Positions 1 through 10,599 of a DNA stretch of 64,000 bases are shown here, piece after piece. Position 1 is the first letter of the stretch, and each line of letters starts with the position of its first letter. Below the pieces are notes generated by a model. The model did not search any database, was not told where the DNA came from, and worked only from the letters and a program-made list of their open reading frames with translations. The stretch covers positions 9,393,959 to 9,457,958 of the forward strand of contig NC_080543.1 in assembly GCF_028640845.1 (NCBI RefSeq), in the 5' to 3' direction. This DNA comes from Ahaetulla prasina. Its lineage: Eukaryota; Chordata; Lepidosauria; Squamata; Colubridae. The position numbers and the translations under genes are program-made.

Positions 1-420
1 TGGGGAAAATTGGAGCAATAAAGGGACGGTTTGAACTGCCAGCTGCCTGTGTGGCCTCTGCGCCATGCCCCAGGTCACCACAACTACCTGGTACAACCCC
101 AAAGTTGAATCAATGCAATGTAACCACCAATGCAATCGCATGCACGTTAATATTATGGCATTATTTGTTTCTAGAAGGCGGTGGACTTTCCTGCAGCCTA
201 TTTTATAAATGTTTTCGTTGTGTTGGAGAGTGAACAAAGGGCACTGACCGCTAGGAGATACTACTAAAGTTGCAGATCTTGAGATTGTACAAACAGATGC
301 AACCCCCACAAATTATCAAACGTGTAAGGAGCCATTGCTAAATAGGAGGGCTTGTTACTGACTTCTTAACAGGTATTCTTTCCTCTAAAGTTAAATTAAA
401 AATTAGGATTCGGCCAGACC
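1..420. other. DLG2 intron, low-repeat DNA
   Basis: No gene, RNA or recognisable transposon is visible. The short frame at 51-233 has no homology I recognise. Confidence 0.5.
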
Positions 421-432
421 TTAGCCATTTAG

Positions 433-779
433 GAGGGACGTGGTGGCTCAGTGGCTAAGATGCTGAGTTTGTCGATCGAAAGGTCGGCAGTTCACGGTTC
501 GAATCCCTAGTGCTGCGTAACGGAGTGAGCTTCCGTGACTTGTCCCAGCTTCTGCCAACCTAGCAGTTCGAAAGCAGGTAAAAAATGCAAGTAGAAAAAT
601 AGGGACTACATTTGGTGGGAAGGTAACAGCGTTCCATGCGCCTTTGGCGTTGAGAGTCATGCCGGCCACATGACGTCTTCGGACAGCGCTGGCTTTTTGG
701 GTTTGAAACGGAGATGAGCACCGCCTCCTAGAGTCAGGAACGACTAGCACGTATGTGCGAGGGGAACCTTTATCTTTAC
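433..779 (+). mobile_element. tRNA-derived SINE, family A
   Basis: It starts gggacgtggtggctcagtgg and has a pol III B box-like ggttcgaatcc, a conserved body (cagcttctgccaacctagca, catgacgtcttcggacagcg) and a tail ending gaggggaacctttatcttta. A 10-bp target duplication, AGCCATTTAG, flanks it at 423-432 and 780-789. It is a complete copy. Confidence 0.9.
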
Positions 780-922
780 AGCCATTTAGTATTTGGAGGG
801 CAACCAGTCACAGATCAGGCAATAGTTAAATGGTCTGGCAAAAGTTTCCCAACTCCAAACTAGCTTAACCCCACAGAAAAACCACAATGAAAAAACACAA
901 GATTTTTTTAAAAAAAACTTAC

Positions 923-976
923 ATAAGGGATGGTGTCCAATGTATCTGTATTGACAATAATAGGAGCAGGGCTGGC
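923..976 (-). CDS. DLG2: DLG2 internal exon upstream of PDZ1
   Basis: This 54-bp minus-strand exon encodes ASPAPIIVNTDTLDTIPY. It is preceded by a pyrimidine-rich acceptor (tctctctctttcccag) and followed by the donor gtaagt, and it is phase 0 at both ends. From memory of the family, this peptide precedes VNGTEIEYEFEEITLERG at the start of PDZ1 in vertebrate DLG2 (PSD-93/chapsyn-110), a membrane-associated guanylate-kinase scaffold at synapses that clusters NMDA receptors and K+ channels. The DLG1 and DLG4 paralogues differ here. Amino acids are apparently unchanged from mammals, which contrasts with the repeat-rich intron around it. It joins the first exon at 48823-49143 in frame. Confidence 0.92.
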
Positions 977-1274
977 CTGGGAAAGAGAGAGAGAACAACA
1001 AGTTTACAGAACTGATAAACTATCTACATCAAAAGCTGTTTAATGCATCCATCACACAACGGTTGATAATATGATTTGAATGTCACCGAGGAGAAAAAAA
1101 ACATCCCATAGCAAATCAATAATGCACACTCTTTATAGAGAGTGTGTATAAAGTGTGTATATTCAAATTTTCATTTTGGCAGTTGGATGTACAACTTACA
1201 TGTTCTAAAAAACCTGAGAGTAATTCACAACATCATTAAGTCGTTATATCTGGGTGTTTTGCTTCTCCCCTCCC

Positions 1275-1545
1275 CTTTTTTTTGTTTTTTTTGTTTACAT
1301 TTATACCCCGCCCTTCTCCGAAGACTCAGGGCGGCTTACAATGTATAGGGCAATAGTCTCATTCTATTTGTATATATTTACAAAGTCAACTTATTGCCCC
1401 CCCAACAATCTGGGTCCTCATTTTACCTACCTTATAAAGGATGGAAGGCTGAGTCAACCTTGGGCCGGGCTCGAACCTGCAGTAATTGCAGGCTTTGTGT
1501 TCTTAATAACAGGCCTTACCAGGCAGAGCTAAACCGGCCCTTGTG
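1275..1545 (-). mobile_element. SINE with L2-like 3' tail, family D
   Basis: On the minus strand a tRNA-like head (gggccggtttagctctgcct) is followed by 'gactcagccttccatcctttataagg'-type sequence and ends in a tail shared with the L2-like LINEs here (gccctgagtcttcggagaag). This suggests mobilisation by the L2 machinery. A second copy sits inside the LTR at 27910. Confidence 0.75.
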
Positions 1546-1566
1546 ATCTTTTCTTTTGGGGGGGGA

Positions 1567-2261
1567 ATAGAATAGAATAGAATAGAATATTTTTATTTAT
1601 AGACCGCCCTTCTCCCGAAGGACTCAGGGCGGTGTACAGCCAAGAATAAAATACAGAAAGAAAACAACAATACAAAACTAAAAACAACCCTTAAAAAACC
1701 TATTTGATATGGCTACTTATATATAAAATATTACCCTCTAAAATTTACAAAAAATTTAAAACCCATAAAATCAATTTGATAATTTAAAATTTAAGCGAGT
1801 CCAGCAAGACGAAATAAGTAGGTTTTAAGTTCGCGGCGGAAGGTCCTAAGGTCAGGTATTTGTCGGAGTCCAGAGGGAAGCTCGTTCCATAGGGTAGGAG
1901 CCCCCACAGAGAAGGCCCTCCCCCTGGGGGCCGCCAGTCGACACTGTTTGGCTGACGGCACCCTGAGGTGCCCCTCTCTGTGAGAGCGCACCGGTTGTTG
2001 GGAGATAGACATTGGCAGTAGACAGTCCCGTAGGTATCCCGGTCCTAAGCCATGAAGCGCTTTAAAGGTAATAACTAACACCTTGAAGCGCACCCGGAAG
2101 ACAACAGGCAGCCAGTGCAGTCTGCGCAGGATAGGTGTTACATGGGAGCTCCGAACTGCTCCCTCAATAACCCGCGCAGCCGCATTCTGGACTAACTGGA
2201 GTCTCCGGGTGCTTCCTCCAGGGGAAAGGGTAATTCCTCTTTTTTGACTGAGTTTTAACAT
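1567..2261 (-). mobile_element. L2-like LINE 3' end with RT C-terminus
   Basis: The minus-strand frame 2261-1791 encodes LQLVQNAAARVIEGAVRSSH, then ILRRLHWLPV, FKALHGLGPGYL and FSVGAPTLWNELP. This is the C-terminal block downstream of the reverse transcriptase in L2-clade LINEs. The 3' UTR carries the accgcccttctcccgaagga hairpin-like end and is followed directly by four (GAATA) units at 1567-1590. The copy is 5' truncated where it meets the PLE at 2262. Confidence 0.85.
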
Positions 2262-2264
2262 CCA

Positions 2265-3277
2265 ATGGATTCCAGAGAAATAAGATTACCAAACTAATCC
2301 AAAAACAACCCCTCACTAAAATCCAAGACAGAGAACAAGAAAACGGCACAGCCCTCCTCCCATATATAAAAGGCACCATAGACAGAATCAGCAAGATCCT
2401 CCACAAACACAACATCAAGACAGCATTCTGCACAAACCAAAAAATATCCACCATCCTAAGAAACCCCAAAGACAAATTTGAGTTAGAAAATCAAGGAGTA
2501 TATGAAATCCCATGCACCGCCTGCCCCACCACATACATTGGACAAACCAACAGAAGAATAAGTGCACACATTGAAGAATACAAGAACTCAGTCAAAAAAG
2601 AGGAACCAACTTCTTCCCTGGTCCAATACCTTAAAGCCACAGGACACGATATTGACTTTAAAAAGACCATTGCCAAAACTGAACACTTTAACAACAGAAT
2701 AATCAGAGAAGCCATCGAGATAGAAAAACGCCCATACAGCATGAACAAAGGAGATGATACCTCCCGCCTACCAGCCATTTGGAAACCCGCTCTTATTGAC
2801 AAACGAGTCCCTAACACGAGGAATGACACCAGACCCACACTCAAGAGGTCCACACAGGATGTCACCACCACACATCCACCCAGAAAGCAGACCCAAATCC
2901 ACACTAATCATGAAGCACGACCAAAGACCAGAAGCCAGACTGCAGCTGCAACATTAGCCATTTCAAACCCTTCCAATCCATACATGCAGCAGACAGACAC
3001 CCACTATGAAGATGTAGCACGACCACAAACACGAAGCCAAACAACAGCAATGCAGCTCACCAGCTCAAATCCCCCTGCAACTCAGACTAATCTGAGCACA
3101 ACCAAGCCCCCATCCAAACAGGACACACCCCCAGCCAATCAGAGCATAAAAAAAAACCCCATCCAATCAGAGCACAGCCAAGCTCCACCCAATCAGTTCA
3201 AACCCCCACTAGCAGTTAAAAAGGAAGCAACAGCTGCAATCACACATTGCTCCCAGAAGCACGAAGCTGAAGCCTGA
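2265..3277 (+). mobile_element. Penelope-like element ORF C-terminus with GIY-YIG endonuclease
   Basis: A ~335-codon frame is open from about 2265, well upstream of its first ATG at 2741. It encodes ...KISTILRNPKDKFELENQGVY, then EIPCTACPTTYIGQTNRR, then an Arg/Glu helix region and a long Pro/Thr/Gln/Lys-rich tail. GVY...YIG with the CxxC between them is the GIY-YIG nuclease signature fused to RT in PLEs, which cuts target DNA for integration. The RT part is missing (5' truncation). The stop codon TGA at 3275-3277 falls inside the ribozyme-like motif at 3274-3307. Confidence 0.85.
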
Positions 3278-3307
3278 AGATGACGAATGAGACTTCGTCG
3301 AAACGTC
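3274..3307 (+). ncRNA. Hammerhead-ribozyme-like motif (PLE family 1)
   Basis: CTGAAGA core, one nucleotide (T), stem strand GACGAA, 6-nt loop TGAGAC, stem strand TTCGTC (perfect complement), GAAAC, then GTC. The total is 34 nt. PLEs are known to carry hammerhead motifs in their terminal regions. The extra base between CTGANGA and the stem is not canonical. It overlaps the end of the PLE ORF. Confidence 0.6.
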
Positions 3308-3420
3308 GCCAAGACACTTCCAATTTTACGCGGGAGAAAACCCGAATAACCAAAGACCTACATATAAACACCCGCAAAAACCACAGAATATATATATATA
3401 TATATATAAATTTCTCAAAT
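3278..3420 (+). mobile_element. PLE family 1 3' terminal region with (TA)n tail
   Basis: Downstream of the ribozyme-like motif the sequence ccaagacacttccaatttta leads to a short (AT)n run at about 3391-3410, which ends the element. Confidence 0.6.
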
Positions 3421-3867
3421 GGGGTTCCCGAATCTTCGCTTGGAAAGTGCCCAAATCAACACAGAGAATCCTTGCAGGTCCATCCACGATACGCTTCTCA
3501 TTCTGCTTCTTTAGCATTTTAATTCCCTGACCTCTTTTCTCTTCTCCTTCTTTTCTATCCAAAACGCTCTGCAGTTTTAAGTTCATTTCCATACACGCCC
3601 CTTACATTTCCCCATTTAGTTAACCTGACTAAACATTAGTTTCCTTCTGGCGAATCTTGTTCTCCCTTGGGTTTAATTGGGTTGCTTAGTGCCCCGCTGC
3701 TAAGACAAATGACAGCTGCCATGACAGATTGCAACCAGATCAATTGGGACAAGCAAGGGCATCGTCCCCCCTTTTAAAAAATGGGAGACTGGTTGCTCCT
3801 GAGTTGTTTGAGGGAAGAAAAAGCTTAAAACAACAACAACAACAACAAAAACACTCTCTCTTTTGTC

Positions 3868-4145
3868 CCGAAGGTGCTTTTTTCTGGAGGCAACTGGACT
3901 TCCTTGGTTTTTTTTCTTTCGAAGACGTTTCGCTTGTCATCCAAGAAGCTTCTTCAGCTCTGACTGGATGGTAGGGAATGGAAAGAGAAAAAGAAAAAAA
4001 CGTCCAGATAAACCTCCAAGTGGCTTCAACGACCCTCTAAAAGGATGCAAATGACCAGCTGTCTGCAAGGAATATCAATCCTTCCATTCCCCACCGTCCA
4101 CTCAGAGCTGAAGAAGCTTCTTCGATGGGAAGCGACACGTCTTCA
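3868..4145. mobile_element. PLE family 2 ends, divergent pair
   Basis: Minus-oriented PLE 3' sequence (3868-3985) is followed by plus-oriented PLE 3' sequence (4006-4145). Both contain the tccattccccaccatccag / gctgaagaagcttcttgg region. Ribozyme-like motifs lie at 3924-3957 (minus, one stem mismatch) and 4108-4141 (plus, GAAA changed to GACA). Confidence 0.7.
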
Positions 4146-4466
4146 ATATATAGGCCTGTCTGCAGAAAGGGCTCAGAAAGATGCCAGCCTCAAAAGAGTA
4201 AAAAATTGAAGTTCTCCCTGTTTTATGTGGGCATTTGCACTTCAGTGTGCGCCACCTATTTTGTATATTTGAAGCAGCCATTTTGACCACACTGTGTGGA
4301 CACAGGCATTCTTATTTTTTTTCTTCTAAAAATAGAAAAAGGCATATTTTGCTTTCAAAATGGATCGAGATAGTGAGACAGTCTGAAAAGGCTGTCTTAT
4401 AAATGACCACTGATTTGGAAGGACATTAGAAGCAGTCCCCACTTACGGACCACAAGGGCTGCAGTC

Positions 4467-4730
4467 CAGTGATGGGATTCCATTTTTTTTTACTACTGGT
4501 TCTGTGGCTTGGTGGGCGTGGTGTGGCTTGGTGGGCGTGGCATGGTGGGCGTGGCAGGGGAAGGTTAGTGCAAAATCCCCATTCCCTCCAGATCAGCTGG
4601 GACTCGGGAGGCAGAGAATAGATGGGGGTTGTGGCCAGTCAGAGGCGGTATTTACCGGTTCTCTGAACTGCTGAAGATTTCCGCTACCGGTTCTCCAGAA
4701 CTGGTTAGAAACTGCTGAATACCACCTCTG
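4467..4730. mobile_element. hAT-like MITE family 1
   Basis: Termini are CAGTGATGGGATTCC... and ...TGAATACCACCTCTG, with the 8-bp target duplication CTGCAGTC on both sides (4459-4466, 4731-4738). The interior has the gtgggcgtgg runs and ccggttctccgaac-type blocks typical of the family. Confidence 0.88.
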
Positions 4731-4759
4731 CTGCAGTCGTTAAGTGAAAAATCATGGGA

Positions 4760-4937
4760 TTAAAGTGCAGCATTGAAGGCAAACTCTGCCCACTGCCAGG
4801 AGTTTGATCCTGACCAACTCAAGGTTGACTTCTATCCTTCCGAGGTCAGTAAAATGAGGGCCTAGATTGTTGGGGGCAAGATGCTAACATTGTAAAGCAC
4901 TATGGGTTATAATAAGTCTAATTGCTATTGCTATTAT
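4760..4937 (+). mobile_element. tRNA-derived SINE, family B (5' truncated)
   Basis: It contains the block caaggttgac...tccttccgaggtcagtaaaa and the characteristic ctattgctattg tail. It resembles Sauria-type squamate SINEs. Confidence 0.7.
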
Positions 4938-5194
4938 AGCAGTCTTCCAATATTTGAGGGCTTAGCACAGAGAAGAGGGCATCAACCTATTCTCCAAAGA
5001 ACCTGAAGGCAGGACAAGGAGTAATGGAGAAGCTTTATTATCAAAGAAAGATTCAATTAAGAATTAAGAAGACATTTCCAGTCAGTGGAAACAATTAATC
5101 AGTGGAATGCGTTGCCTCCAGAAGTTGTGGATGCTCCATCACTGGAGATTTTTAAGAAGAGATTGGATAGCCATTTGTCCAGAATCGTATAGGG

Positions 5195-5624
5195 CCGTGA
5201 TGGTAAACCTATCACACGCGTGCCTAAAGTGGTACACGAAGCCATGTCACTCGGCACATGCGGCCTTGCCTGTTTGTCTTCCGGGTTTCTGATGGGTACT
5301 ATCAGCTGATGCGTGACAATCAGCTGTCCTTCACGTGCACAGCAGTGCCGAAAACCAGTGTGCGCATGCGCCCCAGCCAGCTGATTGTCAGGTGCGCATG
5401 TCCGCCAGAACCCGGAAGTTTAGCTTTACGGAGTGTGATCCCTTCACACGTGCGGCAGTGCTGAAAACCGGCGTGTGCATGCGTGCCAGCAAGCTGATCG
5501 TCGGGCACGCATGTGCGCTAGAACCCGGAAGTTTGGTTTTTCCAGACCACGGCCCCGATGAGCGCGTACGACATTTCCGAGCGACCTTTTTGTCACTCGG
5601 TACCGAAAAGGTTCGCCATCACTG
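5195..5624. mobile_element. hAT-like MITE family 3
   Basis: Termini CCGTGATGGTAAACC and GGTTCGCCATCACTG are inverted repeats. The 8-bp duplication GTATAGGG (5187-5194, 5625-5632) is perfect. The interior is GC-rich and CpG-rich. Confidence 0.88.
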
Positions 5625-5665
5625 GTATAGGGTCTCCTGCTTAAGCAGGGGGGGATGGTCTAGAA

Positions 5666-5800
5666 CAGGGCTCTCCAACCTTGACAACTTTAAGACTTGT
5701 GGACTTCAACTCCCAGAGTTCCTCAGCCAGCAAAGCTGGCTGAGGAATTCTGGGAGTTGAAGTCCACAAGTCTTAAAGTTGCCAAGGTTGGAGACCCCTG
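5666..5800. mobile_element. Palindromic (fold-back) MITE family 4
   Basis: Almost the whole 135 bp is one inverted repeat: arms around gacttgtggacttcaactcc and its complement, with termini CAGGGCTCTCC/GGAGACCCCTG. The target duplication is GTCTAGAA/GACTAGAA (7 of 8). Confidence 0.87.
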
Positions 5801-6020
5801 GACTAGAAGACCTTCAAGGGCCTTCCAATTCTGTTATTCTGTAATGATGTCACAACAGAAGCCACATGACTGATGGATTTGCCTTCAACATCAGGATATA
5901 AGTACCAAAGATCAGGGGTTGGATCACGTTCCAAGATATATTTTCTCATATTTGTGTCACCTCTGCTTACACAAGGTCAGTTTCTGAAATCCTGCACTAG
6001 AATGGCCAGAGGCCCTCAGT

Positions 6021-6208
6021 CAGTGAGGGATTCAGCCGGTTCTCTCCGAATCGCGCGAACCGGTAGCGGTGACTGCAAGAGGCTCCACCCCACCTGCCCG
6101 GACGTAATGCGTGACTACTGTGCATGCGCAGAGTGTGTGAGCGAGGTGAGAGCGCGCATGCGTACACATTTGCAAACCGGTAAGGAAGGTAAGTAAATCC
6201 CACCTCTG
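6021..6208. mobile_element. hAT-like MITE family 1, short subtype
   Basis: Starts CAGTGAGGGATTCAGCCGG and ends AAATCCCACCTCTG. The near-duplication is CCCTCAGT/CCCCTAGT. The interior has paired gaaccggt blocks and a gcatgcgc core. Confidence 0.8.
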
Positions 6209-6836
6209 CCCCTAGTTCTGGAGAAGAAGAAAAAAAACAGGTCCAATCATGATTTAAAAGCAAAGAAATTCAATCCAGACCTTTATTGTCAATGCACAAC
6301 CTGTATTCAATGAACTTGAATGAGCCTCCCTTGACCGTGCAGCCCACTCAAGATCACAAAATACATACATCCCAATAAATCAATCAATTAAAAAAAAGAA
6401 ATAAAATAAAGAAATAAAATAAAGAAATAAAAAAGAATCCCTTTGGTTAATAAAACGTAAACCTCACATCCTAGTGGCAGAGACCACTGTAAGGAAAGAG
6501 AGAGAAGTGGATTCTGTTTCATCTGCATTGTTAAGCAAATTAATTAAATTCACTTTCTGCACCAATAGATAGAACTCTATCTAATCATCCTTCAGACTCA
6601 TCCCTTGCAGCCATTCTCAGTTTTGCAATGCTATTATATATGAACAATACACACATATACCGTACTAAAATGGGCATGCACAGAAAAACAAATGTTTCTT
6701 ATTTGATTCTCTAGTTATTCTCTAAACGTTATCGTGAAATAAGGGGGGGAAATGGATGCAGAGTGGCCAAAACATGGAAAATGAACAAAAATAGGACAAG
6801 TTGTTTCTTTCTCACAGGGTGTTTTAGCATCTATGT
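6209..6836. other. Intronic DNA, no gene
   Basis: AT-rich sequence with a short (AAATAAAG)-type tract at about 6392-6435. No family recognised. Confidence 0.5.
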
Positions 6837-7086
6837 CAGGGGTAAAATCCAGCAGGCTTTGACAAGGTTCTGGAGAACCGGAAGCAGAAATTTTGAGCAG
6901 TTCGGAGAACCGGTAAATACCACCTCTGGCTGGCCCCAGAGTTGGGGGGGTGGGGGAATGGAGATTTTGAATATCCTTCCCCCAGGAGTGGGGAGAGAAT
7001 GGAGGTTTTGCAATATCCTTCCCCTGCCACACCCACCAAGCCACGCCCACAGAACCGGTAGTAAAAAAAATTGGATTACACCACTG
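6837..7086. mobile_element. hAT-like MITE family 1, long subtype
   Basis: Starts CAGGGGTAAAATCCAGCAGG and ends TTGGATTACACCACTG. Flanks ATCTATGT/GTCCATGT match at 6 of 8. The interior holds repeated tatccttcccc/ggagattttg modules. Confidence 0.8.
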
Positions 7087-7126
7087 GTCCATGTGACTGC
7101 AAACAGAAAGAATAAGGGAACATAAG

Positions 7127-7625
7127 TAAGGTCACACTTGGAATACTGCATCCAGTTTTGGTCTTCACGATTTTAAAAAGATTTTGAGACTTTAGAAAGA
7201 GTGCAGAGACGAGCAATAAAAATACTTGAGGGACTGGAGCCTCAAACATATGAAGAACGGTTGCAGGAATTGGTTATGTCTAATTTAATGAAAAGAAGGA
7301 GCAGGGGAGACATGATAGCGGAGTTCCAATATTTGAGGGGCTGCCACAGAGAGGAGGAAGGGGGTCAAGCTATTCTCCAAAGCACCCGAAGGCCAGACAA
7401 GGAACAATGGATGGAAACTGAACAAGGAGAGATTCAACCTGGAAATAAGGAGAAAATTTCTGACAGTGAGAACAATCAACCCATGGAACAGAAGTTGCCT
7501 TCGGAAGTTGTGGGAGCTTCGTTACGGGAAGCTTTCAAGAAGAGACTGAACTGCCATCTCCGCTTGGGCGGAGGGTTAGATTAGATGACCTACCAGGTCC
7601 CTTCCAACTCTGTTAAATCTATCTA
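7127..7625 (+). mobile_element. CR1 LINE C-terminus and 3' UTR
   Basis: Encodes fragments [40 protein letters not shown] and [11 protein letters not shown], the C-terminal domain of CR1 ORF2. It has several frame breaks and ends ccttccaactctgttaaatc. Confidence 0.85.
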
Positions 7626-7928
7626 GAGTCCATACTCTATGGACTCTGATAACTTTTTCACCTTTCACCTGATAACTTTTTCACCTTTTGAAATAGAACT
7701 AATAATTGATGCAATGTTAAAAAGAAATGGGTTTCAAGAGTAGAACTTTAACTGTATCTGCCTGGGTAGTCAAGGTAGCTTTTTTTCCCCCTGCAAAGAG
7801 AAACATGCCAGCAACCGCATTTTAATCTTACCAAAGAATTCCTGAGAACTGCCTGAAATTAGCTACATTCCTAACATAGGAAGCGTCAGTGTTTTACAGA
7901 AAAAAGATGTCAAATAGAAGCAATAGGT

Positions 7929-8515
7929 TGTCAGGAAATTGTTATTTGCCTAACTAGTTGGCCAGGCAATATATAAACTAACTATGTATGTTTGTAGAAA
8001 GGCATGATATTGCTTTAAGGCTGTGCTGCATCATGTAAGCATCCTGATTGGTTGAGCTCTGTAGCCAATGTATAAAAGGACTACTAAATTATGGCTTGTG
8101 GGGAATCTACAGGGACGCTACAGCATTGTAAGCTGATGACATGCTGCAACTGTATATTTGAGCTTTATGATCGTTGCTTGATCATGGCTAGTTACTGATT
8201 CCTCAAGATACTGACTGTTGTGAATTTAACTGTGTTTTGCTGAACTGAAAGAAGACCTTGTTTGTTGTGCAAGTCTACGTTGGTAAGAAGACTTGATATT
8301 TGTAACATCCCTGACTGACTGACTTTATATGTGTATGACCTGGAATTGTTTTTGGACTATGACTTTGCCTTTTCCCTAAAAGTAAAGGAATATCAAACTC
8401 CAGTTTGTCTGCAAGTGACTGTTATTGTATACAACCAGTCTCAGTCGTTTTCATGCGTAGGGTGCTCTGCTCAACAGTCCACAACCTTGGTTGTGAACCC
8501 AGATTACCCTTAACA
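7929..8515 (+). mobile_element. Solo LTR, unclassified
   Basis: The block starts TGTCAGG and ends CCTTAACA, flanked by AGGT on both sides (7925-7928, 8516-8519). It contains a CCAAT-type box (tagccaatg) directly before tataaaagga at 8071-8080, a reasonable core promoter. The 587-bp length, TG...CA ends and 4-bp duplication fit an LTR. No internal region is present, so the family is unknown. Confidence 0.65.
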
Positions 8516-8536
8516 AGGTAATGAAACTAATCAGAA

Positions 8537-8770
8537 TATAGAATAACAGAATTAGAAGGGACCAGAGTTTGAGGTCTTCTAGTCCAACCCCCTGCTCAGG
8601 CAGGAAACCCTACACTGCTTCAGACAAATGGTTATCCAACATCTTCTTAAAAACTTCCAGTGTTGGAGCATTCACAACTTCTGGAGGCAAGTTGTTCCAC
8701 TTATTAATTGTTCCAACTGTCAGGAAATTCCTCCTTAGTTCTTAGCTGCTTCTCTCCTTGATGATACCAC
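8537..8770 (-). mobile_element. CR1 LINE 3' end
   Basis: Reverse-strand CR1 tail: tctagtccaaccccctgctc, then the complement of the aagttgtgaatgctccaaca block. Confidence 0.85.
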
Positions 8771-8825
8771 TGAACTAGAGAGTTTATGGTAGAGGTGAGA
8801 TCTGAATCAGAAATTATCTTCCATA

Positions 8826-9186
8826 AAAGTAAAGGTAAAGGTTCCCCTCGCACATATGTGCTAGTCGTTCCCGACTCTAGGCGGCGGTACTCATCTCCGT
8901 TTCAAAGCCGAAGAGCCAGCGCTGTCCGAAGACGTCTCCTTGGTCATGTGGCCGGCATGACTCAATGCCAAAGGAGCACGGAATGCTGTTACCTTCCCAC
9001 CAAAGGTGGCCCCTATTTTTCTACTTGCATTTTTTACGTGCTTTCGAACTGCTCGGTTGGCAGAAGCTGGGACAAATAACGGCAGCTCACCCCATTACGC
9101 GGCACTAGGGATTCGAACCGCTGAACTGCCGACCTTTCGATCGACAAGCTCAGCGTCTTGCCGACTAAGCCACCGCGTCCCTCCTG
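8826..9186 (-). mobile_element. tRNA-derived SINE, family A
   Basis: Reverse-oriented full copy with the 9-bp duplication TCTTCCATA at 8817-8825 and 9187-9195. The tRNA-like end lies at the right. Confidence 0.88.
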
Positions 9187-9811
9187 TCTTCCATAGCCAG
9201 TATATTTATTTTATCCCTGGCTTTTTGGCTTTTTGCTATTTTATTTTTATCATCACCACCATCTTTTTTAAAACAGGCTTCTATTAATATTTCATATTCA
9301 CTTGCTTTGCTTCAGCCTCAGAAAAAAAAAGAAAAGAAAATACAACACAGATGTGTGTGGGGATAATTATTTTGGAAAGCTTTTATTCTCCCTTTGAGTA
9401 CGATGTGGGCCATGTGAATAGACACATTTTTTTTCTTCCTTGATTCCTTCCTTCCTGCCTGCCTGCCTGCCTGCTTTCTATCCCTGCTTGCTGAAAAGAT
9501 CCTTCGCCTGTTTAATTTGCATTTAATTCAGACAGAATAATGCAGTGTTAAATTTGAATATTATATCTGCAGTATATCAAATTTGAGTACGAGGAACATG
9601 AAGGACAGGGACTCGGTGCTAGGCCTTTGCAGGATTACGACTATCACACTGGACAGCAATTCAATCCGATCCAAAGTACAGAATAAGATTAAATTGCAAT
9701 TGGGTAGGTTAGAGGCAGTTTATGTAGTCAAGTACAAAATGATTCCAGGAAAATTAGCATCTGGGTCCCCAAACATGATGCAATTCAATCCATTTGAAGG
9801 TTGCCAAGAGC
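9187..9811. other. Intronic DNA, no gene
   Basis: Holds a short (CCTG)/(CCTT) tract at about 9440-9472 and otherwise unassigned AT-rich sequence. Confidence 0.5.
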
Positions 9812-10045
9812 CATGTGGCGCAATGGGTAGAACACACTATTGTAAGCGGACTCTGCTCACTGCCAGCAGTTCGATCCTGACCGACTCAAGGTTGACTCAG
9901 CCTTCCATCCCTCCAAGGTTGCTAAAATGAGGATCCAGATTGTTGGGGGAAATATACTGACACTGTAAACTGTACAGAGAGTGCTGTAAAGCACTATGAA
10001 GCGGTATATAAGTCTAAGTGCTAATGCTAAGTGCCATTGCTTTGA
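9812..10045 (+). mobile_element. tRNA-derived SINE, family B
   Basis: Head ccatgtggcgcaatgggtag, then gttcgatcctgaccgactca, then caaggttgactcagccttcc. The tail is tctaagtgctaatgctaagt. Similar to Sauria-type SINEs. Confidence 0.8.
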
Positions 10046-10125
10046 TATCCCATAGTTCCTTCATAAGTTCATTGGACGTTCTGGTAGCAAGCCAGACACA
10101 CCATTCCTTTGGTTAGCTGCAGGGG

Positions 10126-10445
10126 TGGGATTCAGCCGGTTCGGACCGGTTCAGGCAAACCGAATGCTAATTTTACTCTGGTTCGCCGAACCGGTAGTTG
10201 CAAGGACTGGCTGGCCCCACCCACCCAGCCGCTTCCCTCCCAGGAGTCTCCACATGGCCCATTTTGGATGCCAGGTAAGTGCAGGGCCCACACTGAGGCT
10301 CTGGGAGGGCAAAAAACGGGCCTACCAGAAATACTGGAAGTCTGGAAACAGGCTTGTTTCCTGCCTCCTGAGGACCTCTGGAGGCTGGGAGAAGCCCTTT
10401 TCGCCCTCCCAGAGGCTTGAGGAAAACCTCCAGAGTTTGGGCAGG
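10126..10445. mobile_element. hAT-like MITE family 1, truncated at its 3' end
   Basis: Starts caggggtgggattcagccgg with paired gaaccggt blocks and GC-rich interior. It runs into a CR1 tail (ggactagaagaccagcaagg) instead of a terminal inverted repeat. Confidence 0.65.
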
Positions 10446-10599
10446 AAGTTGGACTAGAAGACCAGCAAGGTCCCTTCCAACTCTGTTCTGTATTCTGAAA
10501 AAGGCTATACATAAGCACTCCTGATTTTTTTTCTTTTTGTGATAATACTGAAGTATTATCAGTTCTATTTCTTCAAGGTGTTCTCCGCAAGGCAGTGTT

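Larger units (their letters stand above)
4938..5845 (+). mobile_element. CR1 LINE 3' end, split by two MITEs
   Basis: CR1 C-terminal and 3' sequence (gcagtcttccaatatttgag ... gttgcctccagaagttgtgg ... tctcctgcttaagcaggggg) is interrupted by MITEs at 5195-5624 and 5666-5800. It ends in ccttccaattctgttattct. Confidence 0.85.

Noticed and set aside
433..520. Possible tRNA gene (box A/B-like sequence)
   Set aside because: It is the 5' head of a repeated SINE with a long non-tRNA body and a target duplication.
2491..2904. Hydrophobic 137-codon minus frame
   Set aside because: Antisense shadow of the PLE GIY-YIG frame.
8041..8080. CCAAT plus TATAAAAGG as a host gene promoter
   Set aside because: It sits inside a TG...CA block with matching 4-bp flanks and no host exon follows. 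An LTR promoter is simpler.
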